A DNA stretch of 64,000 nt from Thinopyrum elongatum (GCA_011799875.1 CM022297.1:449301292-449365291), one strand, 5' to 3'. Positions 35,034 through 47,063 are shown, counted from the first letter of the stretch. Program-made: numbers and translations. The notes: generated from the letters alone by a model not told the origin.

Positions 35034-36610
35034 TGATACGTCTCCAACGTATCTATAATTTTTTATTGTTCCATGCTGTTATATTATCATTCTTGAATGT
35101 TTTACAATCATTTTATAGCAACTTTATATCATTTTTTGGGACTAACCTATTGACATAGTGCCCAGTGCCAGTTGCTGTTTTTTGTTTGTTTTTTACTTCG
35201 CAGAAAATCCTTACCAAACGGAGTCCAAACGCCGTGAAACTTTTTGAAGATTTTTTCTGGACCAGAAGACACATGTTGGGCCAAAGAAGTACCAGAGGGG
35301 GGCTCCGAGGGGAGCACAACCCACCAGGGCGCGCCTTGGGGGCCCAGGCGCGCCCAGGTGGGTTGTGCCCACCTCGGTGGCCTCTCGCACCACCTCTTTG
35401 CTCTATAAATATCCCAATATTTCAGAAACCCTAGGGGAGTCGACAAAAATCAATTCCAGCCGCCGCAAGTTCCAGAAACCACAGATCCAATCTAGACACC
35501 TTCACGGAGGGGTTCATCATCCTCATTGGTGCCTCTCCGATGATGCGTGAGTAGTTCATTGTAGACCTACGGGTCCGTAGTTAGTAGCTAGATGGCTTCC
35601 TCTCTCTCTTTTGATTCTCAATACAATGGTCTCTTGGAGATCTATTTGATGTAACTCTTTTGCGGTGTGTTTGTTGGGATCCAATGAACTTTGAGTTTAT
35701 AATCAGATCTATGTTTTTATCCATGAAAGTTATTTGAGTCTTTTGATCTCTTATATGCATGATTACTTATAGCCTCGTATTTCTTCTTCGAATCTTTGGT
35801 TTAGTTAGGCCGACTAGATCGAATTTCTTGCCATGGGAAGAGGTGCTTTGTGATGGGTTCGATCTTACATTGCTTGATCCCAGTGACAGAAGGGGAACCG
35901 ACACGTATGTATCGTTGCTATTAAGGATAACAAGATGGGGTCTATTTCTACATAAATAGATCTTGTCTACATCATGTCATCGTTTTTATTGCATTACTCC
36001 GTTTCTCCATGAACTTAATACACTAGATGAATGCTGGATAGCGGTCGATGTGTGGAGTAATAGTAGTAGATGCAGGCAGGCGGTCTACTAATCTTGAACG
36101 TGATGCCTATATAATGATCATTGCCTGGATATCGTCATGATTATTTGAAGTTCTATCAATTGCCCAACAGTAATTTGTTTACCCACCGTATGCTATTTTT
36201 CTCGAGAGAAGCCACTAGTGAAATCTACGGCGCCCGGGTCTCTTCTTTATTATATTTGCCTTCGCGATCTATTTTTATTTGCATTTATTTTCAGATCTAT
36301 TGATCCAAAAATACAAAAATACCTTGCTGCAATTTATTATTATTTATTTTATCTCGCGTTCTCGCGAGATCTATTTATCCAATCTACTACAATTTTACCT
36401 ATCTTTTTACCCCTGAGGATTGACAACCCCTCTCTTACGTCGAGTTGCAAGTATTTGTTCTTTGTGTGTAGGAGACGTTTACGTGGTGTTGCGTGGTTCT
36501 CCTACTGGTTCGATAACCTTGGTCTCATCACTGAGAGAAATACCTACCATAGTTGTGTTGCATCATCCCTTCCTCTTTGGGGAAATACCGACGTAGTTCA
36601 AGCCGCATCA
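35034..36610 (+). repeat. Element F 3' LTR, complete
   Basis: It starts TGATACGTCTCCAACG and ends CAAGCCGCATCA, 1577 bp. A TATA-like CTCTATAAATATCC lies near 35400. Confidence 0.92.
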
Positions 36611-37440
36611 AGACTAAAATATGTAAGATTCGGAAGAACACTAATCATGAGTTGGTGATGAAAACTTAAAGAGAACGAACAAAACCAAATGATGTAATGA
36701 GACTTACATGGCTAAGAAAGTTCGGGGCTCACGTCACTCTTAAAAGTTAGATGATTCTTCTGTTGAGCGGGAGAAATATTGAAAGAAAAACTATAAGTTT
36801 AGAGGCGGAAAAAAGAAGAAGACTGGAATGTCCAGGTCAGGTATGAATGTCATACAAGTTATAAGATCTAGAGAAATTCGATCAAATAAAGTGTGATTCT
36901 TGATAATTATGATTAAATTGTTAAACACTAAATTCTTCGTGAATTGTGGTTAAAAATTGATCAGAAGGATACCAACTCGATTGCATGTTGTTGCAAATTG
37001 ATACAAGAATTACTACGGCCTAATGACCAGCAAATTAATGAGGTTAAAATATGTGTTGAATTTTTTTTAAATGTTATGATACTTTTTCATCAACATATTA
37101 CCTCTGAATTTATTATCATAATTTATTTTAGAGCTTTATACACTCTAGCTTATTGCATAGAAGTTGAAAAGAGAACAATAGTTGTTCAATGTAATGAACA
37201 AAAGGGCCATACTCCTATTGTGAATAGGATATAAGTTATGAATATTGATAATAGAATTAAACATTCATAACACTGACGCTAAATGTCGCAAGACTAAAGA
37301 ATACTACATATGTTTGGCACTGCATTTAGTCACATTGGAGAAACCCCCATGGAGAAATTCCATAGTGATAGATTTTGGAGTCATATGATTACAAATCATA
37401 TGACACTTGGAACTTTCGTCCAAATAGTGAAGTAAACTAA
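36611..37440 (+). other. Degraded interior of copia-like element E
   Basis: No open frame survives. Fragments around 37300-37440 resemble the protease-integrase linker of BARE/WIS/Angela-type copia elements from memory. This would be the last visible part of E. Confidence 0.35.
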
Positions 37441-38241
37441 AACACCATTCGCAGACCATGAAAAACGAGCAACAAAATAATTAAAAATATGCATATTGAT
37501 ATATGTAGTCCATATGTGATGTTGAACAACTCATTCGCTGTCATCCATAACTTCGTCATTGACGTGCCCTTCTAGCTGACCAGCATGAATACAGAATGTG
37601 CGCCTGGTTAAACAACCCCTAAGCAAAATGGTGGTAAAAAAACCCCACCCCCTATCCCTATATACAAATCGACAAGCTTGCTGCCGAGGATCGTAGAGCG
37701 CAATGACGACCCCTGTGCAAGCGAGATTTTTGTCTATACTTTTTCCTAGTTTGCTCTCAGGTCGTTCATGTTGGAATTGATACCGTGCTCACCTCAAACA
37801 ACACTATAGGTCAATTCCTGCCCTTAGATTTCATAAAATGGACGGTCCATATTAATTAAAGAGTGCATAAAAGCGCTTTTCTTTCCAAGAAATTTTTCGA
37901 CCATTTTGAACATATTTTTTCATCTCCAACAATAAGATCAATCCAAGCACAACGAATTGAGAATATCTTGGATGGCCAAGTTTCTTGTGGTGGAATCAGT
38001 CCATCTAGATTCAAATTCTAGCTTTGGCATGGGTGCTCATATTTTTCTGAATTTATTTTAGATTTTCGACGATGTTCATTTAGTGAGAGACGTCGTTCTT
38101 GTCGACTACAAGGTGTTTGTGTTAACTTTCTCAATTTTAAAATTTGTCGGCTCAGTCTTTTGAAGATCCTCACAGGACTGGAGTGTGTGTGCATTCCTTC
38201 ATCGGGTAAGTATTTGTGTGCATGTGAGCGTCTATATTTAT
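37441..38241. other. Unassigned spacer
   Basis: About 0.8 kb of AT-rich sequence with no open frame, terminal repeat or family I recognise. Confidence 0.6.
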
Positions 38242-38346
38242 TACTCCCTCCGTCTGAAATTACTTAAAGCACAAACAGATGTGTAGGACTAAAATACATC
38301 TAGATACATCTGTTTGAGCGTCAAGTAATTTTGAATGTACGAAGTA
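38242..38346. mobile_element. Stowaway-type MITE, right end degenerate
   Basis: It starts TA-CTCCCTCCGTCTGAAATTACT and ends with the inverted AGTAATTTTGAATGTACGAAG-TA. The inner arms also pair (ACAGATGTGTAGG / ATACATCTGTTTG). TA target site and CTCCCTCCG end identify the Tc1/mariner-type Stowaway class. Confidence 0.8.
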
Positions 38347-39220
38347 AATGTTTAAAAAAAATCATTCCAAACACCACCAAATTTAGACTAATGAACCCAG
38401 CAACACTAGGAGGTTTTGAAATCAATGGCAATGAGATCCGCGTGCCCTGTGGAGCATCAAAACGGCGTGCCACCTTTCTTTTATTTCTGAAAGCATCACG
38501 TAACTTCCTCCTGCTGAGCAGGATTTTGTAAGACATTGTAAGACGCAACAAGATTTGTTTCACAGCACGGACAAAAGGAACAAGACTGATCAAATGGCGT
38601 CATCAACTAAAAATTTAATCTCGAGATAGCAAGGTGCGGTTTAGCGCGGGGAACACGACGTCTGGCATTCAAATCTCCCAGCCGTATGAACAGGCATGAT
38701 GATGGATTAAAATAGCTTAGTTACTTATCAGATAAGAACATAAAAGATGCTTGTTTTGACAGAAGTGCAGTTGACTCGACCGCTCTTGATGCCGATGCTC
38801 AACAAACTTGCAAAGCAGTACACTTCCACGCATCGAACTGATTGTTGTTGCGTTGCGGATTGAAATAATATGATAGCTTAACCGGCCTGCAGTTGGTACT
38901 GCTACCCAAGTCCAATATAGGTTGGGGTCCTAAGTAACGTTATAAATTGATTAGGAAGACTCCGCACAACACTCAAAGCCTTCAAGTCTTCAAGTATAGT
39001 AGCTGCTAGCTGTCATCTAAATAACAAAATCTTTCAGAAACTCTCAGTTGTCCTCTCTGTCTTTATCTAATTGGGATGTGCTACAAAGCAGGTGCGCATG
39101 TCAAAATGTTCTGAAGTTGTTGTATATCAAGAGTTTAAGACATGTCGTAACAAAAGAAAAGGGGGGACATAGGTAGGCACAGAGCTTTGAATTGTACTAG
39201 TAGCATTATGTAATCACTAA
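38347..39220. other. Unassigned spacer
   Basis: About 0.9 kb with no supported gene, RNA gene or repeat. Confidence 0.6.
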
Positions 39221-39717
39221 ACAATCAGTTCTGCAGATTGTACTGCAGCGACCTCTTGTGACTCCACGACGAGGATGATCATCGGAAGATATGCAGGAGG
39301 GTTCATCTCTCCAGATCTGATGATGGACTTCGGCGGTGAGATGCAAACTATGGACAAAGACTTGACGCAGAGGGATGGTTATGCAGCGGCGGTGATCGCT
39401 CATCGCATGTAGCTGTGGGATCGTGAAAAAGTGGTGGCGAAAACACGAGTGACTTTGATGGTGTGCTACGGGCACCAAGTCTTGAGATCCGGGGTGAAAT
39501 CCTAGGTCTGCCCGAGTTGGTTATGTCTGGCAATGGTGATGTTGTTTTGTATCGTTACCTTGTTGAAGGCATTGCTTGGATTCTCTTTGACTCATTCTTC
39601 AGGGTGAAAACCTAAATTCCATCCTTGATGGTTGGATCCGGTGACGGCGACGTCTGAATGTCGCTCCCTTCCTGAAGGCGTTGCTGTTGAAGAATTTCGT
39701 CGTCCGCGTGGTATCAT

Positions 39718-41369
39718 TTTTTCGAAAAGGGGCGCTTTATTACTTAAAAGATTTAAGCATTACACCCGGCCTCTGCATAACTAAGATGCACACAGCCAAA
39801 TAATGTCCTCTCACACAAACAAAAAATAAAAAAGATGAAATACAAAGAGACATGTAGAGTCCATATAATGCCTAAATCGGAGCAGGGCCAATCCTAAGAT
39901 CATGCTGCCACTCATGTTGGATAAAAGTATCCCTCACCGTAGCCTCAAATCGTGTACACACCTCCGTAAACAGGTCTCGATTCTCCACGCGTTGTAGAGA
40001 GGACCATAAACGAAGAGTTCCGGTACATCTGTAGATAACCTGCATCAGAGAAGTACTTTTATCATTAAAAACCTTATCATTTCTACATAGCCAAAGCGAT
40101 CAAATAATGGCTAGCGCTCCCACCCTGAGAAGAGTTCTAAACCTGTAATCAATCCCATGTAATCAGTTGCCAAATACATTAGCAACACTACAAGGAGGAT
40201 ACAAGCCAGAAGCTATTTGGATGACTGACCATATAGAACGAGCTAATTTGCATTGGAAGAATAAATGTTTTGTTGTCTCGTCATGGTGACAAAAGACACA
40301 TTGCGAACTTCTATGCCAATTCCTCTTAATAAGGTTATCTTTAGTAAGAATGACTCCGCGACGAAGATACCATACAAAGATTTTATTCTTAAGAGGTATC
40401 TTCATCTTTCAGATCTTCTTATTATTATCAACTGGCACATCAGACTGGATTAACGCTCTATACATGGACTCAGCTGAGAATTGTCCATTCTCATGGAGGT
40501 TCCATCGGAATACATCAGACCCATGTGACAATTGCGCCGTGGACAACCGCTAGAGTAGGATGTTCCACGAATGGAGTCTGGGTCCAATTAAATTTCTTCT
40601 GAACGTCACATTTGGCGGAAATGATTCCATTACCGTGGCGATAGTATCACCCTTGTGGCGCACAATGTTGTATAGATCCGAATATTATTCCCGGAGTGTG
40701 GCATTTCCTAGTCACTTATCCTTCCAGAATCTAATTTCCGAGCCATCCTTAATAGAGAAGGATCCATAGCAGAAGAAATATTTCTTCGTAGCCATTAGAC
40801 CCGACCAAAAGTGGGAATCCCCAGGCTTCCAGTATACTTGGGATATCGCCTTAGACCTCACATATTTCCTCCTTAGGAGGGTTTGCCATACACCATCTTC
40901 CGTCAGTAATTTAAACAACCATTTGCCTAGAAGGGCCCTATTCTTAACCTCAAGGTCATGAATGCCCAACCCGCCTTGGTCTTCGGGATGGCGAACCGCA
41001 CTCCATTTAGCCTGTCGATATTTCTTTCGCTCGCTATCTCCTTGCCAAAAGAATCTTGATCGGAAATAATTCAATCTATCTAAAACTCCTTTCGGCAACT
41101 GGAAGAAGGAAATTATATAGTACCATATTACTTATTACTGAATTTATGAGGACCAATCTTCCACCTAGAGATAACAGTTTACCTTTCCAACTGTTAAGTC
41201 TTTTTTTCAGTCTCTCCTCGACGTGTTTCCATTCAGCATTTGTGAGTCTCCGATAGTGTATCGGTATCCCCAAATATGTGATCGGAAACTGACCCAACCT
41301 GCATCCAAACAGTTCAGCATACAGGTTGGCCACGTCTTGAGCGTCGCCAAAGCAAAACAATTTACTTTT
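39718..41369 (-). mobile_element. 5'-truncated LINE inserted in the retroposon
   Basis: On the minus strand it encodes the end of an L1-type ORF2 and then a 3' tail (T-run at 39717-39722 on the plus strand). The TSD is about 16 bp with two mismatches: GTCCGCGTGGTATCAT at 39702-39717 and GTCCGCGTCGTGTCAT at 41370-41385. Confidence 0.85.
40163..41360 (-). pseudogene. LINE ORF2 C-terminal part (RT thumb to zf-RVT)
   Basis: Three frames in series: 41076-41360 (YLGIPIHYRRL...LSLGGRLVLINSV), 40712-41098 (RFFWQGDSERKKYRQAKW...GGLGIHDLE) and 40163-40405 (zf-RVT, CVFCHHDETTKHLFFQC). This series is the standard C-terminal order of plant L1 ORF2 proteins. Frameshifts and stops separate the parts. The polymerase catalytic region is missing because of 5' truncation. 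Confidence 0.88.
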
Positions 41370-41933
41370 GTCCGCGTCGTGTCATGAAATAGTTGGTGTG
41401 GATATGGTCATTTCTATAGTTTATCGATCACGGATTTGAATGCTTTGGGACTTTTTCTTTTTCTCGCCTACACATAGCTTCGGTCTTATATGACTTTGCT
41501 AGTTGTCGGCGCGTTTTTGTGTGTGTTGGTGTTGGCCGTGTGCATCATGTCTATGTAGAGGCCGGATGTGTGCTTATAGTGTTTGTATCCTTTTGATGCT
41601 TCATTTTGAGACAATAAAATCCACCCTTTAGCGGAAAAAAAAACAAGCAGTTCTGGCTAGCTTGAAGGACATACAGGAAAAGATCAAAGATTTAGAGAAA
41701 TGCTATGTGTATTAGCAGTTAATAATGTTACCAGAAAACTCTTAAATGGCTGTACAGAAATGTCATATTGCTTAATCAAAAGTTATAGTTTATCTGCTTA
41801 GAACAATGCACGACAGACCGCATGTTTGTGCAGGTAGGTTGCAACTGTCGTAGCAAAAAATCATATGAGTCAACGTACTGAGAGTCTAGGACACTTGTCA
41901 TCTAAATGGCAGAATCCTAAGGTAATGAACTTT

Positions 41934-42214
41934 GGGAAAACTTTGTTTTTGCCACTCTAGTTTGTGCCTACTTTACTTATGCCACACTAGAATTTGACAT
42001 ATTACTTTTGACACTCTTAGTTTTTGACAATACATCCGTGGCAAAAGCAATAACTTTTCATTTCACTTTTGCCACCTTAATTTGTCACAATATATCACAA
42101 TTGTCACTCTAAAATTATTGCTTTTGCCACGGAATGGCAAAAGTAAAATGTCAAATTCTAGAGTGGCATAAGCAAATTGGTCAAAAGTTAGAGTGGCAAA
42201 AACAAAGTTTTCCC
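41934..42214. mobile_element. MITE with long inverted ends, Mutator-type 9-bp TSD
   Basis: Ends GGGAAAACTTTGTTTTTGCC and GGCAAAAACAAAGTTTTCCC are perfect inverted repeats. Flanks ATGAACTTT (41925-41933) and GTGCACTTT (42215-42223) match at 7 of 9. Its interior repeats TTTTGCCAC-like words on both strands. It lies about 0.7 kb upstream of the Rboh TATA box. Confidence 0.75.
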
Positions 42215-42223
42215 GTGCACTTT

Positions 42224-42932
42224 AGATGAATTTTCTCATCGGCTGTGTTTCTTCCATTTGCCTCTGTCCTTTGGACTGAGACTGGAGGAGATGTCGGCGG
42301 TATGAAGAACCTGCTTGGATATTAATAGGATAGTTTACTATATATCCTACCTTCAAGTAGTTGTTAGGGCTTGCTTTTTTGGCTTTCCCTTTTATGCTGC
42401 ATGTTTTAACCGGCATGTGGCTGTGTTACAAATAGTTTCTAGTACTTTCTCCATCCCATAATATAGCGTCTAGAATTAGCATGCGTATTACTAGATTTTG
42501 CACCATTTCCTGAAATAAAGAACTTTCTATTTTTTTTAAATAATCCCTATTTAGATACAGTATCATTTTACTTGCCGGTTTTCTCAAAAAGCGTGTACCA
42601 ACTAGTAACAACTTTGATGCAGTGAGCAAAAATGGGTAGGCGGCGATGGAGTGGGGATGGAGCAATGCCTCAAGCTACGGTTTCAACATAACTCATGGGC
42701 GTGGATACAAAATACATGTGAACTTTTCTTTTTGAGAAAAAATACATGTGAACTAAAACACGGATTATTCCACTTGGATCATGTACTTTTATTCAAGCCA
42801 GTCGGAACATTCCGTTCTAATCATGAAGCAACAAGCAACAACCACAATGACAGGTCAACATTCAGTTCGAACCTACAGTTCACACCGTACCACTAAGCTG
42901 CACCATGGCTAGCAGATCAAGCACCCGTCCCC
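42224..42932. other. Upstream region of the Rboh pseudogene
   Basis: About 0.7 kb without a gene. A Stowaway-like single end (TACTTTCTCCATCCCATAATATA near 42448) has no convincing partner. It probably contains the old promoter. Confidence 0.5.
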
Positions 42933-42940
42933 TATAAATA
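42933..42940 (+). promoter_or_regulatory. TATA box of the Rboh pseudogene
   Basis: TATAAATA lies 235 bp upstream of the first ATG, followed by a C-rich tract with a TCATCACAC start-like context near 42968-42975. The 5' UTR of about 200 nt has no upstream ATG that I can see. Confidence 0.6.
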
Positions 42941-43846
42941 GCCATCTCCCACCCGCCCCTTCCGGTCTCATCACACGCATCCAGTCCCTCTTCCAACTAC
43001 TGCTTCGGCTGCTGCTGCCGCCCGAGCGGAAACCAAACCTCCGGCGGCGAATTTCCGGCGCGCGTGCGCTGGCTGAGTTCTGCCTCAGCATTAGCTGCGG
43101 TTTATTGGAGGCAGGGTGCGTGCTTCCGTCCGCTGGCTGACTTCCTGGGGACGAGCTAGAACCGGCGGCCGGACATGCCTAGCCGGGTGGGCGCGGACAA
43201 CACCGGGGGCGGCCCCGGAGTGGGGGAGATCGTGGAGGCCAGCGGCGGCGCCCACGAGAGAGCCGTGCCTCCGGGGAGTCGTTCCGCGGCGCGGAAGACC
43301 GCGCGGTTCGCCGAGCCCGTGCCTGCGCCGCGCGGGGGCGGCCCGAGCCGCCTCGACAGGTCCATGTCGCCCGTCCCCGCGCACGCGCTCGAGGGTCTCA
43401 AGTTCATCAGCGAGACAGACGTCTCCAAAGGATGGACCCGCGCCTCGGGGTTCTTCGACAGTAAGGCCGAGAATAGCCTCCTCCCCCGCTCCATGTTCGG
43501 CGAGTGCATCGGTACGTCAAACGCCTCGCCTCGCTCCGCCTTATCTCGATCGAAAACACAATTCGCTCGTGCCTGATTAGTTGTGTACTTATCACTGTAA
43601 TCAAACAATAATTTTGCAGGTATGAAAGAGGTCGCGTTCGCCGGCGAGCTGTTCGACACGCTGGCAAGGCGGCGGGGCATCTCCGGGGACAGCATCGACA
43701 AGGCGGAGCTGCGTGAGTTCTGGGATCAAATTTCAGACCCCAGCTTCAAGAGCCGCCTGCAGCTCTTCTTCGACATGTACGCTAATTATAAACTCCGGCC
43801 CACCGCATTAGTTTTTTTTTAAATCGCCCACCGCATTAGTTAAGAG

Positions 43847-44297
43847 TAAACCTGATCATTTACCGGGCCGGGCCTGGTTTAGGCCGGGCTTGTCAAAGCC
43901 CAAAGAAAAAATCCCAAGCCCGGGCCTGGCCGGCCTGAAATACATGAACCGTTATATTTTCCAATTAAATAAATAATATCCATGGTATTAACATAATACT
44001 TCCTCCGTTCCTAAATATAAGTCTTTTTAGAGATTTCAATATGGACTATATACGAAGCAAAATGTGAATCTACACTCTAAACTATGTCTATATACATCCG
44101 TATGTAGCCATATTAAAATCTCTAGAAAGACTTATATTTAGGAACAGAGGGAGTAGACTATACCTATATTTTAAATAAAATATACATTTATGATCATTTT
44201 GAACTTTTGGGCTGGGCTTCCGGCCAGAAAATGGAGCCGGAGCCCGAGCCTGGCCCGGATGCACATGTCTCCGGGCCGGGTTGTCCATGCACAAGTC
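43847..44297. mobile_element. GC-rich inverted-repeat MITE with TSD TAGTTAAGAG, Rboh intron 2
   Basis: The direct repeat TAGTTAAGAG lies at 43837-43846 and 44298-44307. Inside, GGGCCGGGCCTGG-type arms at the left (43866-43940) face complementary GCCTGGCCCGG and CCGGGCCGGG at the right (44243-44281). The outermost bases pair weakly, so the superfamily (Mutator or hAT) is open. A Stowaway MITE is nested in it. Confidence 0.65.
43999..44153. mobile_element. Stowaway MITE nested in the GC-rich MITE
   Basis: TA at 43997-43998 and 44154-44155. Ends CTTCCTCCGTTCCTAAATAT and ATATTTAGGAACAGAGGGAG are inverted. The arms extend about 45 bp (AAGTCTTTTTAGAGATTT / AAATCTCTAGAAAGACTT). Confidence 0.92.
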
Positions 44298-44307
44298 TAG
44301 TTAAGAG

Positions 44308-45200
44308 AACTCTTTTTCTTTTTTTTGAATTGTTTGGATTACTTACCACATGTGTCACGTGGTTAGTTAAGAGAACTCTTAGTTCATTCTTCTCACTTTA
44401 CTTTCAAGTTTAGGCTGCTAGTACATGTATATGATGCTATTATGATACTACTTTTGAAAATGTTTTACAATGGTTAAACATTTATTGAAATGTCACATAC
44501 CTTTTTTGTAACACATAAACATTTTCTAAATGTCACAAACACAAGAATATAAGTTGGTTTCTTACGTTAAACATTTTTTGAAATGTCACGCACCTTCTGG
44601 ACATGTTATGTTGTCGTAGCATGGTGGTAATCTTAGTTAACCTTGACCACAAGGTCACATGGTCGAGCCATAGTACTCTCTTTTTTCACGTTACATTTCT
44701 TTTAAAATTTATTTTTTGTCCATGCTTTTTATATAATAAAGGAATTAGTCATGCTATCGTAACAAGAATGATGATCGGTCTGGTGTGGTTGTCCACCCGA
44801 CCCTACTAGGGGCAGGTCGACGACTTTGAAACCCCACCATTCCTGTTTTTTTCTTTTTATTTTAGGGGCTTAATACGTAAATAAAAAAACTAAGGGCTTT
44901 TCTGCAAATCTATCATGCGATAGCGGCTGACAGCGAGTCCTGGCCACGCTGGCATGCCACGTAGGCCACGAATACGCCCACGTATGCGAAATGTGACCAT
45001 ATATATATGAATGTTCGTACAAGTTTGATGACCAGAAACATGTATTTTGCAAGTTTGTGCACCATACTGACCGTCGCGTGCAAGTTTTATGACTACCGGT
45101 CTATTTACCTCTTTCGGGTGCATAGTGTATACGTTATAAATTTAGATGCATAATTTTATTTATTGTCATGCATGACATCAAGTAGTGCATATTATTTATT
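44308..45200. other. Rboh intron 2 spacer
   Basis: AT-rich intron sequence with no gene. TAGTTAAGAGAACTCTT is repeated once more near 44366-44382, suggesting a small tandem duplication of the region right of the MITE. Confidence 0.5.
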
Positions 45201-45670
45201 ACTCCTTCCGTTCCGTATAGTTCATGTAGTTTTTCTAAACGTCAAGCCTCACCAATTTTGATCAAGTTTATGGAGAAAAATATTTACATCTGGGATGCAA
45301 AACATATATCCTTAGATTCGTCTTAACATGTAGTTTCATTTTTTGTTTTTTATTTTTATTTTTATTTTTTTAAACGGAGGCATAAGCTTTGCCATATCTA
45401 TTAATTAAGGAGGAGAAGAGTTTGTGTTACCAAAACACCCTTACAACCCAAATTGTTACTCTCCCAAAATGAAACTCCTAAGTTCTTTGCTCCTGCTTTG
45501 GCCCAAAGCTTGGCCTCATCTAGAATTAGGCGTAAAGGATAGGTGGCAGAGCGCTTTTTTGTCGGACTACACGGGCATTACGCTCGTTCTAAATCGTCCA
45601 ACACACAGGCATGGTGAGGAAAGCCATAGCTTTCCGGCTAGGTATGTTATCGCTTGAAGAGTTGATCCAC

Positions 45671-47063
45671 TTATAGGTGCCACGGAGAGGTGTCAATGTG
45701 TCCCAGTTGCAGCCAAGCCTTGACAAGGTTCCAAAGGTGAAGGGTGAAAAGGGCATTTGTAGAAATGATGTGGCCTGGATTCTTGTTCCCGCCTACATAG
45801 AGGACATAGTCCACAATTTGGCCATCCCCGCTTGGCCAAGCGGTTGGCGGTCCAAATCCTATCTTGGATTGCCAACCATGTGAAGAATTTTGCCTTGGGG
45901 GGGGGGGGGGGGGGGGGGGCCTTCCAAACCGCATGCTCCATAGGTGAGGAAGTGAAAGTGAGTCCCAAGAATCGGGCATTGTAAGCGGACGACGCCGAGT
46001 AATGGCCACTAGCCGTGTGCTTCCAAGAGATATCATCCTCCACGAGGTCATCCAACTGAAAGTCATGTATTAAGGACCACAGCACCACAAACTCATGTAA
46101 GTGGTTCCACGAGAAAGCGTTGTTGAGCTTGATTTTCAAAATCCAAGCATTGTCTTTGAGAGCTTCCCGAACCTTCCGTGTTTTCCTTGTCGACGCCTCA
46201 AAAATATGCGGAGCTATATCCTTCGGCTTCATCCCAAAAGCCCAAGGGGAGCCCCAAAAGGGGGTCTTGGCGCCGTTCCCAACGATGATGATGGTGGATG
46301 CATAGAAGAAGTCAAGGTCTCTCTCATCACAAGGGTTGCCCATACCCACCCAAAGTTTGCTCAGCTCTTTCCATTCGTACCAGGGCCATCACAATCTAAG
46401 TTCATGCCCGAATTTGTTGGTGTTGAGGACTCCAACATCCCCATAGGCCAAGGGGCGGGACACATTGTTCCAGATTACTTTGCATTTTGCACCGGTTGTC
46501 TTGTCTGAGCCGGACCAAAGAAAGACCCTCTCAAGCTTGTTAGTGTTGTGAAGTGTGCTTGGCAGAACGATTAGAGGTGTAATAAAAAACACCACTTGGG
46601 AGGTAAGCACTGACTTGACAAGACTTGTGCGACCGGTGGTGGTGATGATTTGGCCCTCCCAAGGGACGAGCTTCATGGCCACCTTGTCTTTCAAAAATGG
46701 GAAGTCCACCTTTTTAAGTTTCCAAACAGAAAGCGGGAGACCCAAATATCACATAGGGAAGGATGTCTTCGTGGCCGGCAAGCTTTGGAGAATGCGGTCC
46801 AAATTAATGTGGTTGCACCGGATGAGAACTACCGAGCTCTTATGGACGTTGGTGCTCAAGCCCGTGACTTGGCCGAAGTATTTGGGGATGTCGGAAAGAT
46901 TGTCAATGTCCTTTTTGATCGGTACCATGAACACCGCCGCGTCATTCGCATATAGAGAGGTCCGTACCAAGGCACCGCACCCATGAATCTTGTGAAGGAG
47001 CCCCTTGCCCGTGGCCAATTGGAGGATCTTTTGTAGAGGGCCAATAGCAATGACAAAGAGCAA
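45671..47063 (-). pseudogene. LINE ORF2 fragment (RT, linker, zf-RVT)
   Basis: 46749-47063 holds the RT catalytic block with YANDAAVF, where YADD is usual, so the second catalytic aspartate is changed to Asn. 46389-46745 holds the RT C-terminal region (GRTSLVKSVLTSQ). 45693-46349 continues to a zf-RVT-like end (CGLCPLCRREQESRPHHFYKC). A 23-base C-run (sense strand) replaces the usual linker with polyproline. Frames are separate. Confidence 0.85.
45897..45919 (+). repeat. Homopolymer run of 23 G
   Basis: An uninterrupted G run inside the antisense LINE, expanding a proline stretch on the minus strand. It may also be a sequencing or assembly weak spot. Confidence 0.9.

Larger units (their letters stand above)
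30332..36610 (+). mobile_element. Non-autonomous LTR retrotransposon F, 5' LTR truncated
   Basis: Same family as D, plus orientation. The left LTR begins abruptly at about 30332, at a point matching about base 317 of the right LTR, so roughly 316 bp are missing. The right LTR is complete. Internal features are a perfect tRNA-Asp primer site, a gag-like ORF with a 1-nt gain, the motif cluster and the polypurine tract. No TSD can be tested because the left end is lost. Confidence 0.9.
39234..41642 (+). mobile_element. 5'-truncated LINE-like retroposon hosting a second LINE
   Basis: It ends with an A-rich tail at about 41635-41642. An imperfect 13-bp TSD surrounds it: ACAATCAGTTCTG at 39221-39233 and ACAAGCAGTTCTG at 41643-41655. 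Its own sequence is 39234-39717 plus 41386-41642 (about 740 bp) and shows no domain, as expected of a 3' UTR piece. The superfamily is inferred from the tail and TSD only. Confidence 0.6.

Noticed and set aside
36944..37234. 96-codon frame
   Set aside because: No domain, no conserved relative recognised, lies in degraded copia interior.
42440..42660. Stowaway MITE upstream of Rboh
   Set aside because: Only one end (CTTTCTCCATCCCATAATATA) is recognisable; no inverted partner or second TA found.
43091..43701. Antisense and alternative-frame ORFs over Rboh exons 1 and 2
   Set aside because: Shadows of GC-rich coding exons; the Rboh frame explains the region.
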